Below, in pieces: positions 9,055 through 17,948 of a stretch of DNA of 64,000 nt. Origin of the DNA: Pseudomonas sp. ok272 (GTDB lineage: Bacteria; Pseudomonadota; Gammaproteobacteria; Pseudomonadales; Pseudomonadaceae); contig NZ_FOCB01000004.1 in assembly GCF_900109995.1 (NCBI RefSeq), positions 248,001-312,000 on the forward strand, read 5' to 3'. The translations under genes were made by a program, and so were the position numbers. Each line of letters starts with the position of its first letter. Position 1 is the first letter of the stretch. Below the pieces are notes generated by a model, which saw nothing but the letters and a program-made list of their open reading frames with translations, did no database searches and was not told where the DNA came from.

Positions 9055-9837
9055 TTAGCGCGCCTGTGCCATATCGCGTAGCAACTGCAAAGCCTCGGTG
9101 GCCAGCGGTTGATACTGATTGAGGACATCGCCCAGGCCAACCCAGAAAATCACCAAGCCCAGAACCAACGTCAGTGGGAAGCCGATGGAGAAGATGTTCA
9201 ACTGCGGCGCCGCGCGCGTCATCACGCCGAAGGCCACGTTGACCACCAGCAACGCCGTGATTGCAGGCAACACCAGCAACAACGCCGATCCCAGCACCCA
9301 GCCCAATTTGTTGGCAACTTCCCAGAAGTGGTTGGTCAACATTGCGGTGCCCACCGGCAAGGTGGTGAAGCTTTCGGTGAGTACCTCGAACACCACCAGG
9401 TGGCCGTTCATCCCCAGGAACACCAGCGTGACCAGCATCGTCAGGAACTGCCCGATGGTTGCCGTGGACACACCGTTGGCGGGATCGACCGTGGACGCGA
9501 AGCCCATGCCCATCTGGATCGAGACAATCTGCCCCGCCACCACGAAGGCCTGGAAGAACAACTGCAAGGAAAACCCCATCAGCCCACCGATGAGGATCTG
9601 CTCGGCAATCAGTAGCAAACTACTGAGGTCCAGGGCATTGACCGGCGGCATCGGCGGCAGGCTGGGCATGATCACCACGGTGATCGCCAGGGCGAAGTAC
9701 AGGCGAATGCGCTTGGGCACCAGGCTGGTACCGAAGATCGGCATGGTCATCAGCACGGCAAGAACCCGAAACATCGGCAGCACGAAGCTGGCCACCCAGG
9801 TACTGATCTGCGTGTCGGTCAGCGCCAGCAACGACAT
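9055..9837 (-). CDS. fliR: Flagellar export protein FliR
   Basis: Inner-membrane component of the FliPQR core of the export gate. The 260-residue sequence is hydrophobic throughout with several predicted helices (for example VLAVLMTMPIFGTSLVPKRI, LVLGLVIFWVGLGDVLNQY). It is spaced 3 bp from both fliQ and flhB, a typical tight operon arrangement. Confidence 0.96.
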   Translation of the reverse strand: MSLLALTDTQISTWVASFVLPMFRVLAVLMTMPIFGTSLVPKRIRLYFALAITVVIMPSLPPMPPVNALDLSSLLLIAEQILIGGLMGFSLQLFFQAFVVAGQIVSIQMGMGFASTVDPANGVSTATIGQFLTMLVTLVFLGMNGHLVVFEVLTESFTTLPVGTAMLTNHFWEVANKLGWVLGSALLLVLPAITALLVVNVAFGVMTRAAPQLNIFSIGFPLTLVLGLVIFWVGLGDVLNQYQPLATEALQLLRDMAQAR

Positions 9838-9840
9838 GGC

Positions 9841-10110
9841 TTAGCCGATCAACTGCGGAATACTGCCGTACAAACGCAGGATGTATTCCATGAAGGTTTG
9901 TACCAGCCAGGGGCCGGCCACGATCAGGGTGACCAGCATCACCAGCAGGCGCGGGAGAAAGCTCAGGGTTTGTTCGTTGATCTGGGTGGCCGCCTGGAAC
10001 ATCGCCACCAGCAGGCCCACCAACAAGCTCGGCACCACCAGGACGGCGACCATCAGGGTGGTCAGCCACAGCGCTTCACGGAACAGGTCTACCGCTACTT
10101 CAGGCGTCAT
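9841..10110 (-). CDS. fliQ: Flagellar export protein FliQ
   Basis: A small 89-residue membrane protein forming part of the helical FliPQR export core. It has two hydrophobic helices (LWLTTLMVAVLVVPSLLVGL and LLVMLVTLIVAGPWLVQTF) joined by a loop with QEQT-type residues (ATQINEQTLSFLPRLL). Length and order (fliP-fliQ-fliR) are standard. Confidence 0.96.
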   Translation of the reverse strand: MTPEVAVDLFREALWLTTLMVAVLVVPSLLVGLLVAMFQAATQINEQTLSFLPRLLVMLVTLIVAGPWLVQTFMEYILRLYGSIPQLIG

Positions 10111-10134
10111 ATCGCGCTACTCGCTCGTGCTGGA

Positions 10135-10884
10135 CTAAACGCCACCAAAACTGCCCGCCAACGTACCGATGATCAACGCCCAGCCATCCACCAGCACGAA
10201 CAACATGATCTTGAACGGCAGGGAAATGATCAGTGGCGAGAGCATCATCATGCCCATGGCCATCAGCACACTGGCCACCACCAGGTCGATGATCAGGAAC
10301 GGGATGAAGATCATGAAGCCGATCTGGAACGCGGTCTTGAGCTCCGAGGTGACGAAGGCTGGCACCAGGATGGTCAGCGGCGCCTGATCCGGCGTGGCGA
10401 TGTCAGTGCGCTTGGACAGGCGCATGAACAGCTCAAGGTCGCTGCTGCGGGTCTGCGCCAGCATGAAGTCCTTGATCGGCACCTGGGCCTTGGCGACCGC
10501 GTCCTGGGCGGTCATTTTCTCGGCCAGGTAGGGCTGCAAGGCATCCTGGTTCACCCGGTCGAACACCGGCGCCATGATGAACATCGTCAGGAACAGCGCC
10601 ATGCCCGTGAGTATCTGGTTCGACGGCGTCTGCTGCAGGCCCAGGGCCTGGCGCAGGATCGAGAACACGATGATGATCCGGGTAAAGCTGGTCATCAGCA
10701 TGACGAACGCCGGGATGAAACTCAGCGCGGTCATGATCAGCAGAATCTGCAGGCTGACCGAGTATTCCTGCGCGCCATCGGCGTTGGTGCCCAGGGTGAT
10801 CGCTGGAATCGACAGCGGGTCGGCCGCGAACGCCAGCGGGGCAGCCAGCATCAAGACCAGCGTCAGGAGGATGCGCAAGGGCAT
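10135..10884 (-). CDS. fliP: Flagellar export protein FliP
   Basis: Core pore subunit of the flagellar export gate. It has 249 residues with a cleavable N-terminal signal ([20 protein letters not shown]), then the family block [20 protein letters not shown] and a large periplasmic loop before the last two helices. The ATG overlaps the fliO stop region by one base, so the two are probably coupled. Confidence 0.97.
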   Translation of the reverse strand: MPLRILLTLVLMLAAPLAFAADPLSIPAITLGTNADGAQEYSVSLQILLIMTALSFIPAFVMLMTSFTRIIIVFSILRQALGLQQTPSNQILTGMALFLTMFIMAPVFDRVNQDALQPYLAEKMTAQDAVAKAQVPIKDFMLAQTRSSDLELFMRLSKRTDIATPDQAPLTILVPAFVTSELKTAFQIGFMIFIPFLIIDLVVASVLMAMGMMMLSPLIISLPFKIMLFVLVDGWALIIGTLAGSFGGV

Positions 10885-11318
10885 TACTTCTTATCCTTCT
10901 CTTTACCCAGCAACTCCATCAGGCGCTGGGCAAACTCGGGGGTGGCCTGCTCGGTGCTCGGCACCGACACGGGCTCCTTGAGCACATGCAGCGCAGTGAT
11001 CGTGCCGGGAGTCAGGCCCAGCAGGATCTGCTCGCTGCCGACTTGCACCAACACCAGGCGATCACGCGGGCCGAGGGCTCGGGAGCCAATCATTTCGATC
11101 ACCTGCCCTTTTGCGCCAGGCCCAGCCTGCTGCACCCGGCGCAACAACCAGGCGAGGAAGAAGATCAACCCCAGCACCAGCAACAGCCCCAGCACCAACT
11201 GGGTCAATTGCCCGGCCACGCCACTGCCGGCCGCCGCCGGCGTGGCCACGGTCGCTACCGGTTCGGCGGCCATGACGCTAAGGGGTAAAACCAGCAACAT
11301 CGCGAGTAGCTTGTTCAC
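10884..11318 (-). CDS. fliO: Flagellar export assembly protein FliO
   Basis: A small membrane protein that assists assembly of the FliP ring. It has 144 residues: an N-terminal hydrophobic signal-like segment, a second hydrophobic helix ([22 protein letters not shown]) and a cytosolic domain with [20 protein letters not shown], typical of FliO. The start is GTG directly after the fliN stop codon. It lies in the usual place between fliN and fliP. Confidence 0.94.
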   Translation of the reverse strand: MNKLLAMLLVLPLSVMAAEPVATVATPAAAGSGVAGQLTQLVLGLLLVLGLIFFLAWLLRRVQQAGPGAKGQVIEMIGSRALGPRDRLVLVQVGSEQILLGLTPGTITALHVLKEPVSVPSTEQATPEFAQRLMELLGKEKDKK

Positions 11319-11780
11319 TTAGCGCAGCTTCTTGATACGTTCGCTTGGACTGATCACGTCCGTCAGGCGGATGCCGAACTTCTCGTTGACCACCACCACT
11401 TCACCGTGGGCAATCAGGGTGCCGTTGACCAGCACGTCCAGCGGCTCACCGGCCAGGCGGTCGAGTTCGATCACCGAGCCCTGGTTGAGTTGCAGCAGGT
11501 TGCGGATGTTGATGTCGGTGCTGCCCACTTCCATGGAGATCGACACCGGGATATCGAGGATCACGTCCAGGTTGGGACCATCAAGGGTCACCGGCTCGTT
11601 GCTTTTGATCGGCGAGCTACCAAACTCTTCCATCGGCAAGCGATTGGAGCCTGCGCCGGCCATGTCGGCTGCCAGCAGCGCGTCGATGTCGTCTTGCGAG
11701 GCATCACCGGTCTCTTCCAGGGCCGCAGCCCATTCATCGGCCAAAGCCTGGTCGTCCTGGGTATTCATGTCGTTAGCCAT
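11319..11780 (-). CDS. fliN: Flagellar motor switch protein FliN
   Basis: C-ring subunit involved in rotor switching and export-chaperone docking. It has 153 residues: an acidic N-terminal extension of about 60 residues and a C-terminal SpoA domain (LDVILDIPVSISMEVGSTDI, GEVVVVNEKFGIRLTDVISP). It lies 67 bp downstream of fliM. Confidence 0.97.
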   Translation of the reverse strand: MANDMNTQDDQALADEWAAALEETGDASQDDIDALLAADMAGAGSNRLPMEEFGSSPIKSNEPVTLDGPNLDVILDIPVSISMEVGSTDINIRNLLQLNQGSVIELDRLAGEPLDVLVNGTLIAHGEVVVVNEKFGIRLTDVISPSERIKKLR

Positions 11781-11847
11781 CCTGTGTCCTCGGCGGGCAA
11801 CCCATCAGAGGGCGCCGTCAGTTAAAAGCGAATTAGGGCAAGCGCTG

Positions 11848-12816
11848 TCAACGGCGCTCGATCGGTTCGATCACCTGCAACGCGAGGTTGCCTTTGTGCG
11901 AGCCCATCTTGACCTTGAAGGCCGGCACGCCGTTGGCGCGCATGATCATCTCTTCCGGCATTTCCACCGGAATCACGTCCCCCGGCTGCATGTGCAAGAT
12001 GTCGCGCAGGCGCAACTGGCGACGGGCGACCGTGGCACTGAGCGGTACGTCAACGTCCATCACGTCCTGGCGCAAGGCGTTGACCCAGCGCTCGTCCTGG
12101 TCGTCGAGGTCGGACTGGAAGCCGGCGTCGAGCATTTCGCGAACCGGCTCGATCATCGAGTACGGCATGGTCACGTGCAGATCGCCACCGCCGCCATCGA
12201 GTTCAATATGGAAGGTGGACACCACCACCGCCTCGCTCGGGCCGACGATGTTGGCCATGGCCGGGTTCACTTCCGAGTTGATGTACTCGAAATTGACTTC
12301 CATGATCGCCTGCCAGGCCTCCTTCAAGTCGATGAAGGCCTGCTCCAGCACCATGCGCACAACGCGCAATTCGGTGGGCGTGAACTCACGGCCTTCGATC
12401 TTGGCGTGACGCCCGTCGCCGCCGAAGAAGTTATCCACCAGCTTGAACACCAGCTTGGCGTCGAGGATGAACAGCGCGGTACCGCGCAGCGGCTTGATCT
12501 TGACCAGGTTGAGGCTGGTGGGCACGTAGAGCGAGTGCACGTACTCACCGAACTTCATCACCTGCACGCCACCCACCGCCACATCCGCCGAACGGCGCAG
12601 CATGTTGAACATACTGATGCGGGTGTAGCGGGCGAAGCGTTCGTTGATCATTTCCAGGGTCGGCATGCGACCCCGCACGATCCGATCCTGACTGGTCAGG
12701 TCATAACTTTTGACGCTACCGGGTTCGGCAGCGTTGTCGGTCTGTACCAGACCATCGTCGACACCATGCAACAGCGCATCGATTTCATCCTGGGACAGCA
12801 GGTCCTGCACGGCCAT
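11848..12816 (-). CDS. fliM: Flagellar motor switch protein FliM
   Basis: C-ring protein that binds CheY-P. It has 322 residues. The N-terminal peptide (LLSQDEIDALLHGVDDG) is the CheY-binding and LSQxEIDALL signature. A CheC-like middle domain and a C-terminal SpoA domain (DVDVPLSATVARRQLRLRDI) follow. It starts 9 bp after fliL. Confidence 0.97.
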   Translation of the reverse strand: MAVQDLLSQDEIDALLHGVDDGLVQTDNAAEPGSVKSYDLTSQDRIVRGRMPTLEMINERFARYTRISMFNMLRRSADVAVGGVQVMKFGEYVHSLYVPTSLNLVKIKPLRGTALFILDAKLVFKLVDNFFGGDGRHAKIEGREFTPTELRVVRMVLEQAFIDLKEAWQAIMEVNFEYINSEVNPAMANIVGPSEAVVVSTFHIELDGGGGDLHVTMPYSMIEPVREMLDAGFQSDLDDQDERWVNALRQDVMDVDVPLSATVARRQLRLRDILHMQPGDVIPVEMPEEMIMRANGVPAFKVKMGSHKGNLALQVIEPIERR

Positions 12817-12825
12817 GTCGTGTTC

Positions 12826-13326
12826 CTACTGCAGTACGAAATTAGTAAAGAGCAACTGCTCGACCACTACTTTGCCGACCTCTTTCTGCGCCACTTCCTG
12901 CACACTGGCAGTGGCTTTCTGACGCAGCATTTCCTGGCCGACCGGGGTCGCCAGGGTGTCGAAATCCTGTCCGGAAAACAGCATGACCAGGTTGTTGCGA
13001 ATGACCGGCATGTGCACTTTCAAGGCATCCAGGTCAGCCTGGTTGCGCGCCTGCAGGGTAATACTCACCTGCATGTAGCGCTGACGGCCGTTCTGGTTGT
13101 AGTTGGCGACGAAGGCCGGCGCCAAGGGTTCGTAGATGGCTGCAAGCTTGACGTTGCCGGCCTCTTGCGGGGTAGACGCAGGCTTGCTCTGGGCGTTGTG
13201 CATGAAATACCAGGTCGCCCCTACGGACAAACCGATCGCCAGCAGCAATGCCGCCACGATCACCAGGATCAGCTTTATTTTGCCTTTTGCGGCCGGGTCT
13301 TTTACTGCTGCGTCGCTCTTCGCCAT
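12826..13326 (-). CDS. fliL: Flagellar basal-body protein FliL
   Basis: Single-pass inner-membrane protein around the stator that supports torque. It has 166 residues: a cytosolic Lys/Ala-rich start, one transmembrane helix (LILVIVAALLLAIGLSVGAT) at about 18-37 and a periplasmic domain ending KVVVEQLLFTNFVLQ. It is the first gene of the fliLMNOPQR-flhB string, with a sigma-54-type promoter about 50 bp upstream. Confidence 0.96.
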   Translation of the reverse strand: MAKSDAAVKDPAAKGKIKLILVIVAALLLAIGLSVGATWYFMHNAQSKPASTPQEAGNVKLAAIYEPLAPAFVANYNQNGRQRYMQVSITLQARNQADLDALKVHMPVIRNNLVMLFSGQDFDTLATPVGQEMLRQKATASVQEVAQKEVGKVVVEQLLFTNFVLQ

Positions 13327-13377
13327 GCCAATAATCCGTCACTAATCGGGTTTTCACAGTCGCACGGCAAGGCAAGA

Positions 13378-13392
13378 GCAAGTGTTATGCCA
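13378..13392 (-). promoter_or_regulatory. Putative sigma-54 promoter for the fliL operon
   Basis: The minus strand reads TGGCATAACACTTGC, with GG-N10-GC spacing and a good match to TGGCACG-N4-TTGCW. It lies about 50 bases before the fliL ATG and after the REP pair that separates it from fliK. Confidence 0.7.
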
Positions 13393-13441
13393 GAAGTGTC
13401 GGGAAGGCCGAGAGTGACGAGCGAACTGAACGCAGATCGCT

Positions 13442-13524
13442 TGTGGGAGCGAGCCTGCCGGAGCGATGCACCGGCGAGACGACGGCGCGCCTCTTCACCG
13501 GCAAGCCGGTCTCGCGCCCACAGC
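13442..13524. repeat. Imperfect REP pair between fliL and fliK
   Basis: Two inverted REP-like arms (TGTGGGAGCGAGCCTGCCGG and ACCGGCAAGCCGGTCTCGCG) face each other across about 35 bases. The copies have diverged from each other. They lie downstream of the fliK stop codon and upstream of the fliL promoter, so they could form a hairpin that insulates the two units. Confidence 0.7.
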
Positions 13525-13549
13525 GAATGTACTGCACAGAGGCGTTGAA

Positions 13550-14905
13550 TCAGGCGTAGTAGTCGACCGCACTCGAACCAATGATGCTGGTGGCGCTGGC
13601 TGCCACTTCGGCCACGCTCGGCGCCTGCGGTTCATCGGCTGCCGAATCCAGGCGACCACCATTGGCCGAGGTGCGCGCACCCTGCCCTTGCCCTTGTTGC
13701 GCCTGATCCTGGGAGCCACGGGACTGGTCAGACACGTTGACGTCGACCTGGCCCATGCCCTGCTGGACGAACATCTCGCGCAAGCGGTGCATCTGGCCAT
13801 CCAGCGCCTCCCGAACCCCGACGTGGGCGCTCATGAAGGTCACCTGGGTCTGCTGGTCCGGAATCATGTTGACGCGAATATCCAGGCGCCCCAGCTCAGC
13901 CGGCTGTAGCTGAATGTCGGCCGCCTTGAGGTTGGCGCTCGACAAGTACATGACCCGATTGACCACTTCCTCGGTCCAGCCGCTTTGATGCATGGCGATC
14001 GGCTGGTTGACCGGCAGCGCATTGGCCGTTTTCGGTGTGGCGGCCTGGGTCAGCGCGGCGAGGCGGTTGGCAAAGTCATCGACGCGGGTATCGCTGGTGG
14101 CCGACTTGAGGTCCTTGAGCCCGTCGTCAATCAGCCCGCTGAAGGCCTTCTCACCACCCTGGCTGGTGCTGTCCTTGCTGGCTTGCAGGTCGAGCATACC
14201 GGCCATGCCGGCGGTGAAGACCTGTGCAGACGTCGACTCGCTGTCAGCTTGATGCTGAGCCTGGGTCGGGGCGGTCTTGGGCTGGCTGGACGCCGACACG
14301 TGACCACTTTGCTCCATGGCCAGGCGCACTGCAGGCAGCGCATCCAACGGATCGGCCTCAGGATCGAACGCCGGATCAGTGGCGGCCGGCGGCGCCACAG
14401 CCACAGCCGCAGCCATAACAACCTCAGGGCCCGACTGCGCCGTTACGACGACCGGCGCAGTGGTTACGGTAGGCGACGCTGTCGGTTGAGCGATTTGTGC
14501 CAGTACCTGCATCGCCGGGTCGAGCGCCGGATCGACCGGTGGCGCATCGACCACTGGCGTCAAGCTATCGTCGGTGGTCGTGTCGCCAGTGGCCACGCCT
14601 TCTGCCGGCGCCGGCTTCTCGGCGGGCAAGGTTTTGCCGCTATCGGCAACCACCGGGGCGGAAGCGGCAGACGTGTCGCTGACGGCATCCTTTTTGGCGG
14701 GGCTGTCCGGGGCCTTGTCCCGGGCGGCCTTGGCCGGTACATCGGCCGACGCTTGAGGTTTTCCCTGAGCCTGATTGGCGAACACTTGGGCAAAGCCGGG
14801 CGCCTTGTCCCCAGTCGCCACAGGCGATACCGGGGCATTGGCCGCCTTGACCTGAGTCTGGGCCTGGGCGTTAGCCTGAAGCAGTGTGTTGGGGGAAAAG
14901 GGCAT
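13550..14905 (-). CDS. fliK: Hook-length control protein FliK
   Basis: Secreted molecular ruler that sets hook length and triggers the FlhB switch. From the ATG at 14905, preceded by GGAG at seven bases, the product has 451 residues. Most of it is an Ala/Pro/Thr-rich, poorly conserved linker. The conserved C-terminal hook domain is near 330-405 and contains LQLQPAELGRLDIRVNMIPD and ALDGQMHRLREMFVQQGMGQ. The reading frame extends further upstream, but without conserved sequence or a ribosome site. It follows hptB by 106 bp. Confidence 0.95.
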   Translation of the reverse strand: MPFSPNTLLQANAQAQTQVKAANAPVSPVATGDKAPGFAQVFANQAQGKPQASADVPAKAARDKAPDSPAKKDAVSDTSAASAPVVADSGKTLPAEKPAPAEGVATGDTTTDDSLTPVVDAPPVDPALDPAMQVLAQIAQPTASPTVTTAPVVVTAQSGPEVVMAAAVAVAPPAATDPAFDPEADPLDALPAVRLAMEQSGHVSASSQPKTAPTQAQHQADSESTSAQVFTAGMAGMLDLQASKDSTSQGGEKAFSGLIDDGLKDLKSATSDTRVDDFANRLAALTQAATPKTANALPVNQPIAMHQSGWTEEVVNRVMYLSSANLKAADIQLQPAELGRLDIRVNMIPDQQTQVTFMSAHVGVREALDGQMHRLREMFVQQGMGQVDVNVSDQSRGSQDQAQQGQGQGARTSANGGRLDSAADEPQAPSVAEVAASATSIIGSSAVDYYA

Positions 14906-15011
14906 AGCTGTCTCCGCTGCGATGGGATCATCGATACAGTTGAGCCATTTGACTGCAAGGGGCGGGCCAGGTTTGTCTAATCGCCTGCGAGGACCGGTTG
15001 CGCCCACCCCC

Positions 15012-15356
15012 TCAACGATGAAAGCGCTGGCGTTCGGCCTGGTAGTGCGGCCGCACCCGCGCAAACTCGCAGTCAATCGCCCTGACCAGCTGCTTGAGGG
15101 TGGCCGGGCCGGTCTCCCTGGCTCGCTGCTCCAGCTCATGGCACAACTGGGCCAGGCGCACAGCCCCCATATTACTGCTGCTGCCCTTGAAGCTATGGGC
15201 CGTATCGATGAGCTGCGAGGCATCGCCCGCCTCGTGCAAGGCCTGCAAACGCTCTTCGGAGTCCTTGAGAAACGTGTCCAGCAGTGCCGGATACTCGTCC
15301 GCCATGAACTCTCGCAATGCGCTTAGAACGTTAAAATCTAGATGCTTTTCAATCAC
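15012..15356 (-). CDS. hptB: Histidine phosphotransfer protein HptB
   Basis: Single Hpt domain of 114 residues. The phosphoacceptor is His54 in DTAHSFKGSSSNMG. In P. aeruginosa HptB takes phosphate from hybrid sensor kinases and passes it to HsbR. Immediate linkage to an HsbR-like and an HsbA-like gene supports the same assignment here. It lies 31 bp downstream of hsbR. Confidence 0.9.
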   Translation of the reverse strand: MIEKHLDFNVLSALREFMADEYPALLDTFLKDSEERLQALHEAGDASQLIDTAHSFKGSSSNMGAVRLAQLCHELEQRARETGPATLKQLVRAIDCEFARVRPHYQAERQRFHR

Positions 15357-15387
15357 TTGTTCGCTCCATGATCAAGAATAGGCAGGA

Positions 15388-17094
15388 TTATGCCTGAGCC
15401 TCCCAGGAAAACTCCACGCGAGCCCGACGGCCGTCATCGGACCAACTGGCGCCGCGACTCAATTGACGGATCAGGCTCACACCTCGCCCCGACAAGCGCC
15501 CACTGTCCGGCAGCCTGGCCATGACACGTTGCACGTCAAACCCCAAGCCGCTGTCCTCAACGTCTATGACCAGGTTGCCGCCGTCGCCCAAGGGCGACAC
15601 CTGCAGATGCACCCGCAGGTAGCCCTCTTGCAGTTGTTCCAGCCGCTCGTTGCGTTGCTGATAATACTCGGCAAATCCCGAGGCGCTGCGCTTGATACTT
15701 GAATCCAGGCCCAACACCCCATGCTCCAGGGCATTGGAATACAACTCGACCAACACGCTATAGAGCGCCCCGCTCTGCGCCCGCAACCCATGCACCTCCA
15801 ACAACAGTTGCAGCAGGTACGGCAATGGATTGAAGCGCTTGAGGGTGGCGGCGCGGAACTCGAAACTCACCGACCAGTCCAGTGGGCACGACTGGCCGCT
15901 GTCGGAGTACACCATGGCCGGCGGACTGATCTGCTCGGGTGCCAGCAGGCTAATCTCGACCAGGCTGACGTCATCACGCGCCTGGCCACGAAAATCGTCC
16001 AGCGCGTGCTCAATCTCTTCGAACAGACGATCAGGTGCGCGGTTGTCGGCAAACACCTGCTGCAAGCGCTCGACGCCGAACAACTGCTCATCGCCATCAG
16101 CGGTGTCGATCACCCCGTCGGACAACAGGAACACCCGATCCCCCACCGCCATGGGAAACATCTCGGTGCAGTCGTCAAACACTTCAGGGCTGAGCACGCC
16201 CAATGGTAGGTGCCGCGAGACCAGTGGCCTGTGCTTGCCACTGGCCATTTCATGCAGATAGCCGTCCGGCATCCCACCATTCCAGACCTCCACCGAACAT
16301 CGCTGAAAACTCAAGGACAGCAGCGTCGCACAGCAGAACATATCCACCGGCAGGATGCGCTTGAGCTTGGCGTTCATTTCCCGCAGGGTTTCCGCCAGGC
16401 CGTAGCCCTTGGCCGTCATGCCGTAGAACACTTCCGCCAGGGGCATGGCACCCACCGCCGCCGGCAGGCCATGGCCGGTGAAGTCGCCGAGCAGGACATG
16501 CATGTCCCCGGCCGGGGTGAATGCGGCCAGCAGCAAGTCACCGTTGAACAGCGCGTAAGGCGACTGGGCGTAACGAATGTTTGGCGAGCTGAGGCAACCG
16601 GAATGGGCGATCTTGTCGAACACCGCCTTGGCCACCCGCTGTTCGTTGAGCAGGTACTCATGGTGCCGGGCAATCAGATCGCGTTGTTGCAGCACAGTGG
16701 CCTGCAACCGACGCAAGCGGTCCATGGCCTTGATCTTGGCCGCCAGGATCACTTGGTTGTAAGGCTTGGCCAGGAAGTCGTCGCCGCCCGCCTCCAGGCA
16801 ACGCGCCAGGCCTTCGCTTTCGCTCATGGCGGTAAGGAAGATGATGGGCACCAGGGTTTCGCCCGCCAGCAGCTTGATCTGCCGCGCGGCTTCGAAGCCG
16901 TCCATCACCGGCATCATTGCGTCCATCAACACCAATTGCGGGAGTTGCTGGCGGTACATCTCGACCGCCTCCGCGCCGTTGGCGGCCGTCAACACCTCAT
17001 GTCCCTGGCGGCGAACGATAGCCGACAGCAGCATGCGGTCGGCGGCACTGTCTTCAGCGATCAGCACCCGCAGCGATTCGGACGACGGCGCCAT
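15388..17094 (-). CDS. hsbR: Response regulator/PP2C phosphatase/anti-sigma kinase HsbR
   Basis: A three-part protein of 568 residues. The receiver domain (1-125) has phospho-Asp58 (LVLMDAMMPVMDG). A PP2C-type SpoIIE phosphatase domain (about 170-375) has GDLLLAAFTPAGDMHVLLGD and DFTGHGLPAAVG. A C-terminal HATPase domain of the anti-sigma kinase type has SNALEHGVLGLD and DSGLGFD. In P. aeruginosa HsbR controls the phosphorylation of HsbA. ATG at 17094 is chosen; an alternative TTG at 17103 would overlap the hsbA stop codon. Confidence 0.9.
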   Translation of the reverse strand: MAPSSESLRVLIAEDSAADRMLLSAIVRRQGHEVLTAANGAEAVEMYRQQLPQLVLMDAMMPVMDGFEAARQIKLLAGETLVPIIFLTAMSESEGLARCLEAGGDDFLAKPYNQVILAAKIKAMDRLRRLQATVLQQRDLIARHHEYLLNEQRVAKAVFDKIAHSGCLSSPNIRYAQSPYALFNGDLLLAAFTPAGDMHVLLGDFTGHGLPAAVGAMPLAEVFYGMTAKGYGLAETLREMNAKLKRILPVDMFCCATLLSLSFQRCSVEVWNGGMPDGYLHEMASGKHRPLVSRHLPLGVLSPEVFDDCTEMFPMAVGDRVFLLSDGVIDTADGDEQLFGVERLQQVFADNRAPDRLFEEIEHALDDFRGQARDDVSLVEISLLAPEQISPPAMVYSDSGQSCPLDWSVSFEFRAATLKRFNPLPYLLQLLLEVHGLRAQSGALYSVLVELYSNALEHGVLGLDSSIKRSASGFAEYYQQRNERLEQLQEGYLRVHLQVSPLGDGGNLVIDVEDSGLGFDVQRVMARLPDSGRLSGRGVSLIRQLSRGASWSDDGRRARVEFSWEAQA

Positions 17095-17099
17095 GACGA

Positions 17100-17402
17100 T
17101 CAAGTAATGTCGAACAGCTTGTCGAAGTTGGAGATGGCGAGGATCTTGCGCACGTCAGAACTGCTGTTGATCAGGCGCACATCGGCAGCCTCGCCCCCCA
17201 CATGGTCCCGCAGCAGCAGCAACATCCCCAGCGCCGAGCTATCGAGGTAGGTGGCGTCCTTCAGGTCGACCACGACCGCATTACGCACGTCAGTGGTTTC
17301 GTAGGACTCGCGAAACTCACGGTGCTTGGCAAAATCAAAGCGCCCCTTGATCGATATCGTCAGCTTCTGCCCATCCGGCGAGACTTCGGTAATGACTGAC
17401 AT
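17100..17402 (-). CDS. hsbA: Anti-sigma factor antagonist HsbA (STAS domain)
   Basis: A 100-residue STAS protein. The phosphorylatable serine region is TYLDSSALGM, with Ser55 and Ser56 the candidates. In P. aeruginosa unphosphorylated HsbA sequesters the anti-sigma factor FlgM and so frees FliA, linking the HptB pathway to motility and biofilm choice. It begins the hsbA-hsbR-hptB string, which sits between fliJ and fliK. Confidence 0.9.
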   Translation of the reverse strand: MSVITEVSPDGQKLTISIKGRFDFAKHREFRESYETTDVRNAVVVDLKDATYLDSSALGMLLLLRDHVGGEAADVRLINSSSDVRKILAISNFDKLFDIT

Positions 17403-17492
17403 GCTAAAGCTTCCTTGTCATTGGCGAACATGTACAAGGTTTAGCAGCTGTACAGGTCTCGAGCAAGGCACGCTGTCGGTGAGAGGCCTTCA

Positions 17493-17942
17493 TCAATAGG
17501 GGCTTTCACGGGGCAAACGCTGGGAAAGCTCGTCCAGCAGTTTCTGTTCGCGCTTGTCTTCGAGCTGGCGAGCTTCATCGATGTAGCGCTGCACCAACTT
17601 GCGCAACCCTTCGACTCGGGCAAAGGCTTGTTGCCATGCGTCACGCGCCTTGTTCAGGTTGTTCTGGTGCCAGGCCAGACTTTGCCGCTGCTGATCGATC
17701 GCCGTGCCCAACTGCACCAGAAAGCCCTGATAGCCAAGCAACCACTGCCCGGACACACCCTCACGACCGCGCTCGACCCAGCGCTCCAGGTATTCAAGAC
17801 GAAAGCCGTCGAGGTCAGTGAGTTTGTTCTCGGCCAGGCGCACCTGGCCCTGGAAATACCCGAGGCGCTGGGCAGCGGTCTTTTCGGCTTTTTCGGCCAT
17901 ATCGACCACCGGTGCCAGGCGGGTCGCTCGAGTCTGGGCCAT
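17493..17942 (-). CDS. fliJ: Flagellar export chaperone FliJ
   Basis: Coiled-coil stalk protein of the export ATPase, 149 residues, almost wholly helical and rich in Gln, Arg and Leu (AEKTAAQRLGYFQGQVRLAE, LRKLVQRYIDEARQLEDKRE). Like the ATP synthase gamma subunit, it inserts into the FliI hexamer. It starts 6 bp after fliI and ends the fliE-J string. Confidence 0.93.
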   Translation of the reverse strand: MAQTRATRLAPVVDMAEKAEKTAAQRLGYFQGQVRLAENKLTDLDGFRLEYLERWVERGREGVSGQWLLGYQGFLVQLGTAIDQQRQSLAWHQNNLNKARDAWQQAFARVEGLRKLVQRYIDEARQLEDKREQKLLDELSQRLPRESPY

Positions 17943-17948
17943 GAACGA

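Noticed and set aside
11332..13548. Very long plus-strand open frame (738 codons) opposite fliM and fliL
   Set aside because: It is the antisense of clear flagellar genes, with His/Arg/Gln-rich composition and no motif.
17403..17460. Possible sigma-28 promoter upstream of hsbA (TAAAC and GCCAATGA)
   Set aside because: Spacing is off by one base and both halves have mismatches, so it is not distinguishable from chance.
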